The position numbers and the translations under genes are program-made. A DNA stretch of 64,000 nucleotides from Aptenodytes patagonicus (lineage: Eukaryota > Chordata > Aves > Sphenisciformes > Spheniscidae). The DNA lies in the NCBI RefSeq assembly GCF_965638725.1, contig NC_134974.1, positions 1,572,143-1,636,142 of the forward strand, written 5' to 3'. The notes beneath the pieces are model-generated. The model worked only from the letters and a program-made list of their open reading frames with translations. It did not search any database and was not told the origin of the DNA. This document shows positions 35,365-46,019 of this stretch, piece by piece (position 1 is the stretch's first letter; each line of letters begins with the position of its first letter).

Positions 35365-35453
35365 CCGGGTGATCAGGAGAGTCAAGTGGAGGAAGCTGGA
35401 TAGAGGGCTGCCAAGCCCTCAGCTCTTTTATACATGTCCCAGACTGCCCGGGG
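35365..35453 (-). promoter_or_regulatory. S1 type A promoter and exon 1
   Basis: TATAAAA at 35426-35432, preceded by GGCAGTCTGG in a CCCGGG context (minus strand, about 35439-35448). Exon 1 is about 35,401-35,365, with donor GTAAGT from 35364. Confidence 0.8.
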
Positions 35454-36711
35454 CATCGGCCAGAGGGGCGGTGGCAGAAACCCCGGGCAATGATGAAATC
35501 CAGCGGACAGGCTTCATGACAGAGATAGTGATGCGAGACAATTATATGCCTCCTCACTGGGGACACTGGCGTGTGAACGTGCCCTGGAGAGGATAGGGGT
35601 GATGGGAGGGACAGACCGTGACACATCATTACATGAAAGACAAGGTGCTGCTGCTGTAGCTGACCACACAACACCAATAAACCCGATTCTGTCCCCAATC
35701 CTCCTACTTTGCCTATGCGCAAGAGTCCTGAGCATCTTGCAGAAGTGCTTTGCAATCCTGTGCACAGCCATCACGCCTGTCATTACCTCCCTTTTACAGG
35801 CTGGTAAACAGAGGCACCAGGAGGTTCGGCAAAGGAAGAAGCTATCCCAGCAACTCAGGGCAGCTCCCTAATGCCAGCTGTGACCCCATGCTGGCAAGGA
35901 CTGGGCAGAGCGCAGTCCCAGGTGCAAGGGGCATCCCTAAGCATTGGACATTTACCTGCCACTGCATGGCTTGTTGATTTTTCGCTCCCCAATTCACTTG
36001 ATGGTCATGCAAAGAGCAGAGGAGAAGGGTCCCGTGTCGGATGGAGTTCCACCTATGAACAGTGCTGGCACAGATGCGGGTGGGAGAACAGTGGGCTCAG
36101 GCACTGGGGACCTGTGATAGGGGACATGTCCATGGAGGAGCAGGAGGGCAGGAACAGGACCAAGACACTCTCAGCTCCCTCAGCTACGTGTCTGTGAGCA
36201 TGGTCCTCCCCGAGCCCTCTCTGGGGGAACTCGATTACCTAGCTGGGCATTGAGGGCTGTGCCAGGAGAGGCTGGCCAAGCACCCACGGAGAGCCCGGCT
36301 GCACATGGCCACGCTCCCCATGGGCACAGGTGTGCTGGGCAGTGCTGGCTCTGAGTGCGTGGCTGGACTGCTGCTGAGTGTGGCGTGGTTGGGCACAGCA
36401 ATCTTCTGCGAGATGCTCAGGATTCTTCCATGTAAGCAAAGTGAGGGATTAGGGGCAGAGCAGGGTTTATTGGTGCCACAAGTTCAGCTACAGCAGCGCC
36501 TCGTCTTTCATGCAATGATGTGTCACGGTCTGTCCCTCCCATCACCTCTTTCTTCTCCAGGGCACATTTGCACGCCAGTGTCCCCAGTGAGGAGGCATAT
36601 AATTGTCTCACATCACTATCTGTGTCGTGAAGCTTGTCTGCTTGATGTCATAATTAACCGGGGTTTTTGCAACCGCCCCCTTGGTCGATGCCCGGGGCAG
36701 TCTGGGACATG
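35433..36711. repeat. Head-to-head spacer H, S1/S2
   Basis: TATA-to-TATA distance is 1,279 bp. The outer parts are an imperfect palindrome: 35,365-35,745 mirrors 36,401-36,779, each arm with exon 1, TATA, GGCAGTCTGG, an AATTGTCTC block and an ACCAATAAAC (CCAAT) box. The centre is unique and includes a SINE-like piece at 35,731-35,860. No gene other than the two flanking 5' ends is supported. Confidence 0.85.
35731..35860 (+). repeat. MIR-like SINE fragment inside spacer H
   Basis: AGCATCTTGCAGAAGTGCTT, TCATTACCTCCCTTTTACAG, GGTAAACAGAGGCACCAGGA follow the order of an ancient SINE tail (TTATCCCCATTTTACAG, GGGGAAACTGAGGCACAGAG). Copies sit at 41,014-41,143, 46,297-46,426, about 51,580-51,690, about 56,469-56,579 and, inverted, about 62,290-62,385. 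Confidence 0.5.
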
Positions 36712-36779
36712 TATAAAAGAGCTGAGGGCTCGGCAGCCCTCTATCCAGCTTCCTCCACTTGACTCTCCTGATCACTGTG
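36691..36779 (+). promoter_or_regulatory. S2 type B promoter and exon 1
   Basis: GGCAGTCTGG at 36696-36705, TATAAAA at 36712-36718, exon 1 about 36,743-36,779, donor GTAAGT at 36780. Nearly the same as type A up to the donor, but followed by a different, 443-bp intron. Confidence 0.8.
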
Positions 36780-37243
36780 GTAAGTCCAAGCCTTACGTCC
36801 ATCTTTCCTTCCTCAGCCGTGGCTTTCTCAAGGTACCTTTTGCTCTGGGCTCCACCACTCTTTCGTAGTGCATAGTTAGGATGTGACGGGACTGTTTCAG
36901 AGCTGTGGAAAGGATGGAAAATTGAACTGGTAGGTACCATGCCCTGAGTTTACCAATGGACTCAAGTCCTTTGGGAGCTCGGTGATTTTCCATCTGCTTT
37001 GGATGAGGGAGTTTTTCCTCACTCCCATGGGCGAGCAAGAACCAGGGAGCATGAGGGGAGCAAGGGGTCTAAACCAGCATTTCAACTCTGGAACGTGTTT
37101 TTGCTCTGACTGCCTGAGGTCATCCAGAGCATGTCCTGGGACACAGGTTCCAAGCGCAAGAGAGCCAGGAGGGATTTGGGATCAGGCCTTGCACTGAGCC
37201 AGAGCTCTGCCTTGTCTTGCAGCTTCACCTCCTGAACTGAAGG

Positions 37244-37642
37244 ATGTCCTGCTCCAGCCTGTGCGTCCCTTCCTGTGGGGTGGCCGCCCCGGCCCCACTG
37301 GCCAACAGCACCAACGAGCCCTGCGTGCGGCAGTGCCCTGACTCCACGGTGGTGATCCAGCCCCCGGCCTCGGTGGTCACCTTCCCCGGGCCCATCCTCA
37401 GCTCCTTCCCGCAGTACAGCGTTGTTGGCTCGGCGGGATTCCCCGGTGTTGGAGGGGGCTATGGCGGCACTTTTGGAGGCCGTGGCGGATTTGGAGGCTT
37501 AGGGGGCTATGGGGGGTATGGAGGCCTTGGAGGCTATGGGGGCTATGGGCTTTATGGGGGCTATGGAGCCTTTGGGGGTTGCGGATATGGTGGCTGGGGC
37601 CGAGGCCACAGGTACCTCAGTGGCAGCTGCGGGCCCTGCTAA
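37244..37642 (+). CDS. Claw-type corneous beta-protein S2 (132 aa)
   Basis: Same protein as S1 except N21 and T23. Exon 2 begins at 37223 after CTTGTCTTGCAG, and the intron is 36780-37222 (443 bp, against 99 bp in S1). The 3' UTR is the inner type, with AATAAA at 37978-37983. It is head-to-head with S1 and tail-to-tail with S3. The CDS plus 3' UTR (37,244-38,022, 779 bp) is a near-perfect inverted repeat of S3 (39,749-40,527). Confidence 0.94.
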   Translation: MSCSSLCVPSCGVAAPAPLANSTNEPCVRQCPDSTVVIQPPASVVTFPGPILSSFPQYSVVGSAGFPGVGGGYGGTFGGRGGFGGLGGYGGYGGLGGYGGYGLYGGYGAFGGCGYGGWGRGHRYLSGSCGPC

Positions 37643-37977
37643 GCCCCACACTGGGTCCGGCCACAGGCGAAGGAGAGCTCCGGAAAAGCCCCTGGCACAT
37701 CCTGACATGTCGCCCAAAGGAAGGACGTCCCTTCAGCATTGCTGGGCTACGGAGCTTGGACGCCTCGCGCCTGCTTGGTGCCCAACTCTGCCTTCTTCCT
37801 GCCCCGCTTGAGCTTCACTCCAGGACTTGATGCCCCTTGATGACAGAGACCCGCGCTGGGTGCCGGCTCCTGCGGCACGCCTCATGCTCACTGTAGCTCT
37901 GCCCACTGCCGGGAGACAGGGGAAGGCCCTGGCCAGGGCCCTGCTCTTCTCCCAACTCCCTCCTCCCCTGGAACTGC

Positions 37978-37983
37978 AATAAA
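37978..37983 (+). terminator. S2 polyadenylation signal (AATAAA)
   Basis: 336 bp past the stop, in the inner-type 3' UTR. Confidence 0.8.
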
Positions 37984-38022
37984 AGCTCTGTTGCATCGCA
38001 ATGTCGACCCATGGTTTTTCTT

Positions 38023-39748
38023 CTTCCTTCCTCCATACCCAATATCCCAGCTGGCAGCCTGGGATCCCTGGGCTGTCCTAGCCAGCATCCACCCGGCGCC
38101 TCGCCAGGGTGACCTGCGGGAGCTGCCTCGCTTCCTCCTGCCTACCCTCAGCAGCACGTCCTTACACCAGATGGTCACCTGCAGCAGGGGCCGTGCTCAT
38201 CTCCTTCAACAAGAGCTTCTTCCTCTTTGCCCTCCCTGTCTTCTCCCCACTTTGGGCTCCTGCACTCTGCAGCCCAAAAAGAGCTTTTGGGCCCCACAGT
38301 AACTTTGCCGCTCACCCTGGCCGTTCCGATTGGGCTGCGTGCAGCCCCAGGACCGTGGGGATTGGGACGCCGATGGAGCCACCCCAAGGGCAAAGGTCCA
38401 GCTCAGAGCCACTTGGGAGGCCACGGGTCAACAGGGGAGAGGGTGAGCAACCCCCAGGCACCGCCTTGCCTCCATCCCTTCCACGTTCCTGCAGCCCCGC
38501 ACCACCTCCTCGTCCTGTCTTTCCTCTGTCTTCCACTGCTCCTTGGAGCACTTTTGGCCCCGTCTTGCCCCCACTGCTTCAGCAGAAGCTCTTTCTGGCA
38601 TTCCCTGTGTCACCCACCCGCTGCCTGGGGACACGGCTCTGCCCAGGAATGACAGGAGAGCTTCCCACAGCCCGGAGCTCTGGACCACATTTTGCTGGCC
38701 CTTTGCTGCCCTTCCTCACACACCAGCCCACAAAGAAGCTCACACTGCCACACACCCGCAAAGCACCCATTCACAGCAGCCGTGACGGGGTCACCAGAAC
38801 CCCCGTCCATCATTGTGCCCTCAGCAGACACACAGGGGACACCACGTGAGCCCCGACCTGGTGGACGGCCGAGAGTCAGTGCAGGGGGACCTGGCCAGAC
38901 GTGGGGACGGGCAGAGATGGAAACATCCTCGAGGGGAAGAGAAGACGTGCAAGCTTCAGTTCAGGCAGTGGAAAAAAAGAATGCCTGCTCTTGCCATTTT
39001 GCTGCCTTTTTTCCCATCCCCTGTGTTCACAGTTGTGGATGAGACATCTTTTCCTGAGCTCCTCAACAGTGACCAACGTGCTGCCACACTGCCCGTCCTG
39101 ATGGCTCTGGCCGGAACTGTCTCTGTCCAAGACCACCTTGCAGTGCTGGGATCACAGGGTCAGAAGAGAGTGGGGGAAGGGAGGGACCTCAGGAGGGTAG
39201 GCAGTCCAACCTCCGGCTCAGAGAGCTTTGCCCCTCATGTGACTGGATGCCCATGGCCATTTCATGGCTCTGAGAGGAAACTTGGGAAAGGTCGCTGTGC
39301 CTATCTTACCCCTTCCCAGTGCACCCCACCTCTAGATGGGCACAGGGGCATGGCCCGCATCTGGCAGCAGCCCTGTACAGGCAGTGGTGGTCCCTCCATT
39401 TCCCTGGACCTCCAAATGTGACCAATAACAAGCCAGTAAGAGCGGGGTGAGGCCAGGCATGCTGGTTTTGCAGAGGATTTGGAAGAGCTTCTGCAAGACA
39501 CCTATGGCACTTTCACGTATTCAAAGTGGGCTTTGAGAAAGTATTGCGTTTATTGCTGGTGGGAGAGCAGAGGAAGCGCAGTGGGATGTGCTCTGCAAGA
39601 CCCAGCTGGGACTGGGACTGTCATCATCAGTTGTAGCACACTGAGCAAAGTGCCCAAATGCTCCAAGGGCACTATCGTGGGAGAATCAAGGAGCCCAGAC
39701 CGACACGTCCTGAGGTTTGAAGGAAGTGAGAAAGAAGAAGGAAGGGTG
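38023..39748 (+). repeat. Tail-to-tail spacer core K, S2/S3, forward orientation
   Basis: A 1,726-bp asymmetric core bounded by the inverted 3' arms of S2 and S3. Its left end starts CTTCCTTCCTCCATACCC and its right end is GAAGGAAGGGTG. It holds an antisense CR1-like fragment and no supported gene. A C/T marker in the arm (TTGCATCGCA on the S2 side, TTGCATTGCA on the S3 side) belongs with this orientation. Defined here as forward. Confidence 0.85.
39148..39226 (-). repeat. CR1-like LINE 3' fragment in spacer K
   Basis: On the minus strand it reads GAGGTTGGACTGCCTACCCT, CCTGAGGTCCCTCCC, then CTGACCCTGTGATCCC, close to the CR1 3' end (GGTTGGACTAGATGATCTC, GGTCCCTTCC, TTCTGTGATTC). Further copies: 44,431-44,509, 49,111-49,189, 54,000-54,078 and 58,889-58,967, the last three flipped with their spacers. 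Confidence 0.5.
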
Positions 39749-39787
39749 AAGAAAAACCATGGGTCGACATTGCAATGCAACAGAGCT

Positions 39788-39793
39788 TTTATT
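39788..39793 (-). terminator. S3 polyadenylation signal (AATAAA)
   Basis: TTTATT on the plus strand, 336 bp past the S3 stop. Confidence 0.8.
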
Positions 39794-40128
39794 GCAGTTC
39801 CAGGGGAGGAGGGAGTTGGGAGAAGAGCAGGGCCCTGGCCAGGGCCTTCCCCTGTCTCCCGGCAGTGGGCAGAGCTACAGTGAGCATGAGGCGTGCCGCA
39901 GGAGCCGGCACCCAGCGCGGGTCTCTGTCATCAAGGGGCATCAAGTCCTGGAGTGAAGCTCAAGCGGGGCAGGAAGAAGGCAGAGTTGGGCACCAAGCAG
40001 GCGCGAGGCGTCCAAGCTCCGTAGCCCAGCAATGCTGAAGGGACGTCCTTCCTTTGGGCGACATGTCAGGATGTGCCAGGGGCTTTTCCGGAGCTCTCCT
40101 TCGCCTGTGGCCGGACCCAGTGTGGGGC

Positions 40129-40527
40129 TTAGCAGGGCCCGCAGCTGCCACTGAGGTACCTGTGGCCTCGGCCCCAGCCACCATATCCGCAACCCCCAAA
40201 GGCTCCATAGCCCCCATAAAGCCCATAGCCCCCATAGCCTCCAAGGCCTCCATACCCCCCATAGCCCCCTAAGCCTCCAAATCCGCCACGGCCTCCAAAA
40301 GTGCCGCCATAGCCCCCTCCAACACCGGGGAATCCCGCCGAGCCAACAACGCTGTACTGCGGGAAGGAGCTGAGGATGGGCCCGGGGAAGGTGACCACCG
40401 AGGCCGGGGGCTGGATCACCACCGTGGAGTCAGGGCACTGCCGCACGCAGGGCTCGTTGGCGCTGTCGGCCAGTGGGGCCGGGGCGGCCACCCCACAGGA
40501 AGGGACGCACAGGCTGGAGCAGGACAT
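40129..40527 (-). CDS. Claw-type corneous beta-protein S3 (132 aa)
   Basis: Protein identical to S1 (D21, A23). Type A 5' end: exon 2 from 40548, intron 40549-40647 (99 bp). Unlike S1 it has the inner-type 3' UTR, so S1 and S3 share promoter and CDS but not the 3' end. Confidence 0.94.
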   Translation of the reverse strand: MSCSSLCVPSCGVAAPAPLADSANEPCVRQCPDSTVVIQPPASVVTFPGPILSSFPQYSVVGSAGFPGVGGGYGGTFGGRGGFGGLGGYGGYGGLGGYGGYGLYGGYGAFGGCGYGGWGRGHRYLSGSCGPC

Positions 40528-40647
40528 CTTTCAGGCAGGCAAGGAGTCCTGGAAAAGGCACCGATGATTAGGCAAGGGTGCAGGGAAGGGGCTGTTTCGA
40601 GGGAGTCGGGGAGAGATCCCCAAGAGGCTTCCAAGAGCTGGACTTAC

Positions 40648-40736
40648 CCGGGTGATCAGGAGAGTCAAGTGGAGGAAGCTGGATAGAGGGCTGCCAAGCC
40701 CTCAGCTCTTTTATACATGTCCCAGACTGCCCGGGG
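40648..40736 (-). promoter_or_regulatory. S3 type A promoter and exon 1
   Basis: TATAAAA at 40709-40715; exon 1 about 40,684-40,648. Copy of the S1 promoter. Confidence 0.8.
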
Positions 40737-41994
40737 CATCGGCCAGAGGGGCGGTGGCAGAAACCCCGGGCAATGATGAAATCCAGCGGACAGGCTTCAT
40801 GACAGAGATAGTGATGCGAGACAATTATATGCCTCCTCACTGGGGACACTGGCGTGTGAACGTGCCCTGGAGAGGATAGGGGTGATGGGAGGGACAGACC
40901 GTGACACATCATTACATGAAAGACAAGGTGCTGCTGCTGTAGCTGACCACACAACACCAATAAACCCGATTCTGTCCCCAATCCTCCTACTTTGCCTATG
41001 CGCAAGAGTCCTGAGCATCTTGCAGAAGTGCTTTGCAATCCTGTGCACAGCCATCACGCCTGTCATTACCTCCCTTTTACAGGCTGGTAAACAGAGGCAC
41101 CAGGAGGTTCGGCAAAGGAAGAAGCTATCCCAGCAACTCAGGGCAGCTCCCTAATGCCAGCTGTGACCCCATGCTGGCAAGGACTGGGCAGAGCGCAGTC
41201 CCAGGTGCAAGGGGCATCCCTAAGCATTGGACATTTACCTGCCACTGCATGGCTTGTTGATTTTTCGCTCCCCAATTCACTTGATGGTCATGCAAAGAGC
41301 AGAGGAGAAGGGTCCCGTGTCGGATGGAGTTCCACCTATGAACAGTGCTGGCACAGATGCGGGTGGGAGAACAGTGGGCTCAGGCACTGGGGACCTGTGA
41401 TAGGGGACATGTCCATGGAGGAGCAGGAGGGCAGGAACAGGACCAAGACACTCTCAGCTCCCTCAGCTACGTGTCTGTGAGCATGGTCCTCCCCGAGCCC
41501 TCTCTGGGGGAACTCGATTACCTAGCTGGGCATTGAGGGCTGTGCCAGGAGAGGCTGGCCAAGCACCCACGGAGAGCCCGGCTGCACATGGCCACGCTCC
41601 CCATGGGCACAGGTGTGCTGGGCAGTGCTGGCTCTGAGTGCGTGGCTGGACTGCTGCTGAGTGTGGCGTGGTTGGGCACAGCAATCTTCTGCGAGATGCT
41701 CAGGATTCTTCCATGTAAGCAAAGTGAGGGATTAGGGGCAGAGCAGGGTTTATTGGTGCCACAAGTTCAGCTACAGCAGCGCCTCGTCTTTCATGCAATG
41801 ATGTGTCACGGTCTGTCCCTCCCATCACCTCTTTCTTCTCCAGGGCACATTTGCACGCCAGTGTCCCCAGTGAGGAGGCATATAATTGTCTCACATCACT
41901 ATCTGTGTCGTGAAGCTTGTCTGCTTGATGTCATAATTAACCGGGGTTTTTGCAACCGCCCCCTTGGTCGATGCCCGGGGCAGTCTGGGACATG
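40716..41994. repeat. Head-to-head spacer H, S3/S4
   Basis: Copy of the S1/S2 spacer at a 5,283-bp offset, same orientation, with no difference noticed. No additional gene. Confidence 0.85.
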
Positions 41995-42062
41995 TATAAA
42001 AGAGCTGAGGGCTCGGCAGCCCTCTATCCAGCTTCCTCCACTTGACTCTCCTGATCACTGTG
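41974..42062 (+). promoter_or_regulatory. S4 type B promoter and exon 1
   Basis: TATAAAA at 41995-42001; exon 1 about 42,026-42,062; 443-bp intron 42063-42505. Confidence 0.8.
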
Positions 42063-42526
42063 GTAAGTCCAAGCCTTACGTCCATCTTTCCTTCCTCAGC
42101 CGTGGCTTTCTCAAGGTACCTTTTGCTCTGGGCTCCACCACTCTTTCGTAGTGCATAGTTAGGATGTGACGGGACTGTTTCAGAGCTGTGGAAAGGATGG
42201 AAAATTGAACTGGTAGGTACCATGCCCTGAGTTTACCAATGGACTCAAGTCCTTTGGGAGCTCGGTGATTTTCCATCTGCTTTGGATGAGGGAGTTTTTC
42301 CTCACTCCCATGGGCGAGCAAGAACCAGGGAGCATGAGGGGAGCAAGGGGTCTAAACCAGCATTTCAACTCTGGAACGTGTTTTTGCTCTGACTGCCTGA
42401 GGTCATCCAGAGCATGTCCTGGGACACAGGTTCCAAGCGCAAGAGAGCCAGGAGGGATTTGGGATCAGGCCTTGCACTGAGCCAGAGCTCTGCCTTGTCT
42501 TGCAGCTTCACCTCCTGAACTGAAGG

Positions 42527-42925
42527 ATGTCCTGCTCCAGCCTGTGCGTCCCTTCCTGTGGGGTGGCCGCCCCGGCCCCACTGGCCAACAGCACCAACGA
42601 GCCCTGCGTGCGGCAGTGCCCTGACTCCACGGTGGTGATCCAGCCCCCGGCCTCGGTGGTCACCTTCCCCGGGCCCATCCTCAGCTCCTTCCCGCAGTAC
42701 AGCGTTGTTGGCTCGGCGGGATTCCCCGGTGTTGGAGGGGGCTATGGCGGCACTTTTGGAGGCCGTGGCGGATTTGGAGGCTTAGGGGGCTATGGGGGGT
42801 ATGGAGGCCTTGGAGGCTATGGGGGCTATGGGCTTTATGGGGGCTATGGAGCCTTTGGGGGTTGCGGATATGGTGGCTGGGGCCGAGGCCACAGGTACCT
42901 CAGTGGCAGCTGCGGGCCCTGCTAA
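42527..42925 (+). CDS. Claw-type corneous beta-protein S4 (132 aa)
   Basis: Identical to S2 (N21, T23), with exon 2 from 42506. Together with S3 it repeats the S1/S2 pair exactly one 5,283-bp period on. The surrounding K and H spacers have the same orientation as those around S2. Confidence 0.94.
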   Translation: MSCSSLCVPSCGVAAPAPLANSTNEPCVRQCPDSTVVIQPPASVVTFPGPILSSFPQYSVVGSAGFPGVGGGYGGTFGGRGGFGGLGGYGGYGGLGGYGGYGLYGGYGAFGGCGYGGWGRGHRYLSGSCGPC

Positions 42926-43260
42926 GCCCCACACTGGGTCCGGCCACAGGCGAAGGAGAGCTCCGGAAAAGCCCCTGGCACATCCTGACATGTCGCCCAA
43001 AGGAAGGACGTCCCTTCAGCATTGCTGGGCTACGGAGCTTGGACGCCTCGCGCCTGCTTGGTGCCCAACTCTGCCTTCTTCCTGCCCCGCTTGAGCTTCA
43101 CTCCAGGACTTGATGCCCCTTGATGACAGAGACCCGCGCTGGGTGCCGGCTCCTGCGGCACGCCTCATGCTCACTGTAGCTCTGCCCACTGCCGGGAGAC
43201 AGGGGAAGGCCCTGGCCAGGGCCCTGCTCTTCTCCCAACTCCCTCCTCCCCTGGAACTGC

Positions 43261-43266
43261 AATAAA
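43261..43266 (+). terminator. S4 polyadenylation signal (AATAAA)
   Basis: 336 bp past the stop; inner-type 3' UTR. Confidence 0.8.
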
Positions 43267-43305
43267 AGCTCTGTTGCATCGCAATGTCGACCCATGGTTT
43301 TTCTT

Positions 43306-45031
43306 CTTCCTTCCTCCATACCCAATATCCCAGCTGGCAGCCTGGGATCCCTGGGCTGTCCTAGCCAGCATCCACCCGGCGCCTCGCCAGGGTGACCTGC
43401 GGGAGCTGCCTCGCTTCCTCCTGCCTACCCTCAGCAGCACGTCCTTACACCAGATGGTCACCTGCAGCAGGGGCCGTGCTCATCTCCTTCAACAAGAGCT
43501 TCTTCCTCTTTGCCCTCCCTGTCTTCTCCCCACTTTGGGCTCCTGCACTCTGCAGCCCAAAAAGAGCTTTTGGGCCCCACAGTAACTTTGCCGCTCACCC
43601 TGGCCGTTCCGATTGGGCTGCGTGCAGCCCCAGGACCGTGGGGATTGGGACGCCGATGGAGCCACCCCAAGGGCAAAGGTCCAGCTCAGAGCCACTTGGG
43701 AGGCCACGGGTCAACAGGGGAGAGGGTGAGCAACCCCCAGGCACCGCCTTGCCTCCATCCCTTCCACGTTCCTGCAGCCCCGCACCACCTCCTCGTCCTG
43801 TCTTTCCTCTGTCTTCCACTGCTCCTTGGAGCACTTTTGGCCCCGTCTTGCCCCCACTGCTTCAGCAGAAGCTCTTTCTGGCATTCCCTGTGTCACCCAC
43901 CCGCTGCCTGGGGACACGGCTCTGCCCAGGAATGACAGGAGAGCTTCCCACAGCCCGGAGCTCTGGACCACATTTTGCTGGCCCTTTGCTGCCCTTCCTC
44001 ACACACCAGCCCACAAAGAAGCTCACACTGCCACACACCCGCAAAGCACCCATTCACAGCAGCCGTGACGGGGTCACCAGAACCCCCGTCCATCATTGTG
44101 CCCTCAGCAGACACACAGGGGACACCACGTGAGCCCCGACCTGGTGGACGGCCGAGAGTCAGTGCAGGGGGACCTGGCCAGACGTGGGGACGGGCAGAGA
44201 TGGAAACATCCTCGAGGGGAAGAGAAGACGTGCAAGCTTCAGTTCAGGCAGTGGAAAAAAAGAATGCCTGCTCTTGCCATTTTGCTGCCTTTTTTCCCAT
44301 CCCCTGTGTTCACAGTTGTGGATGAGACATCTTTTCCTGAGCTCCTCAACAGTGACCAACGTGCTGCCACACTGCCCGTCCTGATGGCTCTGGCCGGAAC
44401 TGTCTCTGTCCAAGACCACCTTGCAGTGCTGGGATCACAGGGTCAGAAGAGAGTGGGGGAAGGGAGGGACCTCAGGAGGGTAGGCAGTCCAACCTCCGGC
44501 TCAGAGAGCTTTGCCCCTCATGTGACTGGATGCCCATGGCCATTTCATGGCTCTGAGAGGAAACTTGGGAAAGGTCGCTGTGCCTATCTTACCCCTTCCC
44601 AGTGCACCCCACCTCTAGATGGGCACAGGGGCATGGCCCGCATCTGGCAGCAGCCCTGTACAGGCAGTGGTGGTCCCTCCATTTCCCTGGACCTCCAAAT
44701 GTGACCAATAACAAGCCAGTAAGAGCGGGGTGAGGCCAGGCATGCTGGTTTTGCAGAGGATTTGGAAGAGCTTCTGCAAGACACCTATGGCACTTTCACG
44801 TATTCAAAGTGGGCTTTGAGAAAGTATTGCGTTTATTGCTGGTGGGAGAGCAGAGGAAGCGCAGTGGGATGTGCTCTGCAAGACCCAGCTGGGACTGGGA
44901 CTGTCATCATCAGTTGTAGCACACTGAGCAAAGTGCCCAAATGCTCCAAGGGCACTATCGTGGGAGAATCAAGGAGCCCAGACCGACACGTCCTGAGGTT
45001 TGAAGGAAGTGAGAAAGAAGAAGGAAGGGTG
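43306..45031 (+). repeat. Tail-to-tail spacer core K, S4/S5, forward orientation
   Basis: Same orientation and length as the S2/S3 core; the arm marker is also in the same phase (CATCGC on the S4 side, CATTGC on the S5 side). No gene. Confidence 0.85.
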
Positions 45032-45070
45032 AAGAAAAACCATGGGTCGACATTGCAATGCAACAGAGCT

Positions 45071-45076
45071 TTTATT
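45071..45076 (-). terminator. S5 polyadenylation signal (AATAAA)
   Basis: TTTATT on the plus strand, 336 bp past the S5 stop. Confidence 0.8.
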
Positions 45077-45411
45077 GCAGTTCCAGGGGAGGAGGGAGTT
45101 GGGAGAAGAGCAGGGCCCTGGCCAGGGCCTTCCCCTGTCTCCCGGCAGTGGGCAGAGCTACAGTGAGCATGAGGCGTGCCGCAGGAGCCGGCACCCAGCG
45201 CGGGTCTCTGTCATCAAGGGGCATCAAGTCCTGGAGTGAAGCTCAAGCGGGGCAGGAAGAAGGCAGAGTTGGGCACCAAGCAGGCGCGAGGCGTCCAAGC
45301 TCCGTAGCCCAGCAATGCTGAAGGGACGTCCTTCCTTTGGGCGACATGTCAGGATGTGCCAGGGGCTTTTCCGGAGCTCTCCTTCGCCTGTGGCCGGACC
45401 CAGTGTGGGGC

Positions 45412-45810
45412 TTAGCAGGGCCCGCAGCTGCCACTGAGGTACCTGTGGCCTCGGCCCCAGCCACCATATCCGCAACCCCCAAAGGCTCCATAGCCCCCAT
45501 AAAGCCCATAGCCCCCATAGCCTCCAAGGCCTCCATACCCCCCATAGCCCCCTAAGCCTCCAAATCCGCCACGGCCTCCAAAAGTGCCGCCATAGCCCCC
45601 TCCAACACCGGGGAATCCCGCCGAGCCAACAGCGCTGTACTGCGGGAAGGAGCTGAGGATGGGCCCGGGGAAGGTGACCACCGAGGCCGGGGGCTGGATC
45701 ACCACCGTGGAGTCAGGGCACTGCCGCACGCAGGGCTCGTTGGCGCTGTCGGCCAGTGGGGCCGGGGCGGCCACCCCACAGGAAGGGACGCACAGGCTGG
45801 AGCAGGACAT
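45412..45810 (-). CDS. Claw-type corneous beta-protein S5 (132 aa)
   Basis: D21, A23 type with one private change, V60A, in the last core strand (QYSAVGS). Intron 45832-45930 (99 bp), exon 2 from 45831. The only one of the twelve with a change inside the beta core. Confidence 0.94.
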   Translation of the reverse strand: MSCSSLCVPSCGVAAPAPLADSANEPCVRQCPDSTVVIQPPASVVTFPGPILSSFPQYSAVGSAGFPGVGGGYGGTFGGRGGFGGLGGYGGYGGLGGYGGYGLYGGYGAFGGCGYGGWGRGHRYLSGSCGPC

Positions 45811-45930
45811 CTTTCAGGCAGGCAAGGAGTCCTGGAAAAGGCACCGATGATTAGGCAAGGGTGCAGGGAAGGGGCTGTTTCGAGGGAGTCGGGGAGAGAT
45901 CCCCAAGAGGCTTCCAAGAGCTGGACTTAC

Positions 45931-46019
45931 CCGGGTGATCAGGAGAGTCAAGTGGAGGAAGCTGGATAGAGGGCTGCCAAGCCCTCAGCTCTTTTATACA
46001 TGTCCCAGACTGCCCGGGG
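45931..46019 (-). promoter_or_regulatory. S5 type A promoter and exon 1
   Basis: TATAAAA at 45992-45998; exon 1 about 45,967-45,931. Confidence 0.8.

Noticed and set aside
36305-36868. A 187-codon open frame in spacer H (copies at 41,588, 46,871, 61,247)
   Set aside because: It runs through the S2 promoter, TATA box, exon 1 and donor site, so it cannot be a separate gene as drawn.
38109-38849. A 246-codon open frame in spacer K, repeated at 43,392, 49,488, 54,377 and 59,266
   Set aside because: It recurs only because the spacer is duplicated. It has no recognisable domain, low-complexity Pro/Ser-rich content typical of GC-rich non-coding DNA, and no promoter of the kind used by the genes here.
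39479-39883. A 134-codon open frame at the end of spacer K
   Set aside because: Crosses into the antisense of the S3 3' UTR and its polyadenylation signal; no family resemblance.
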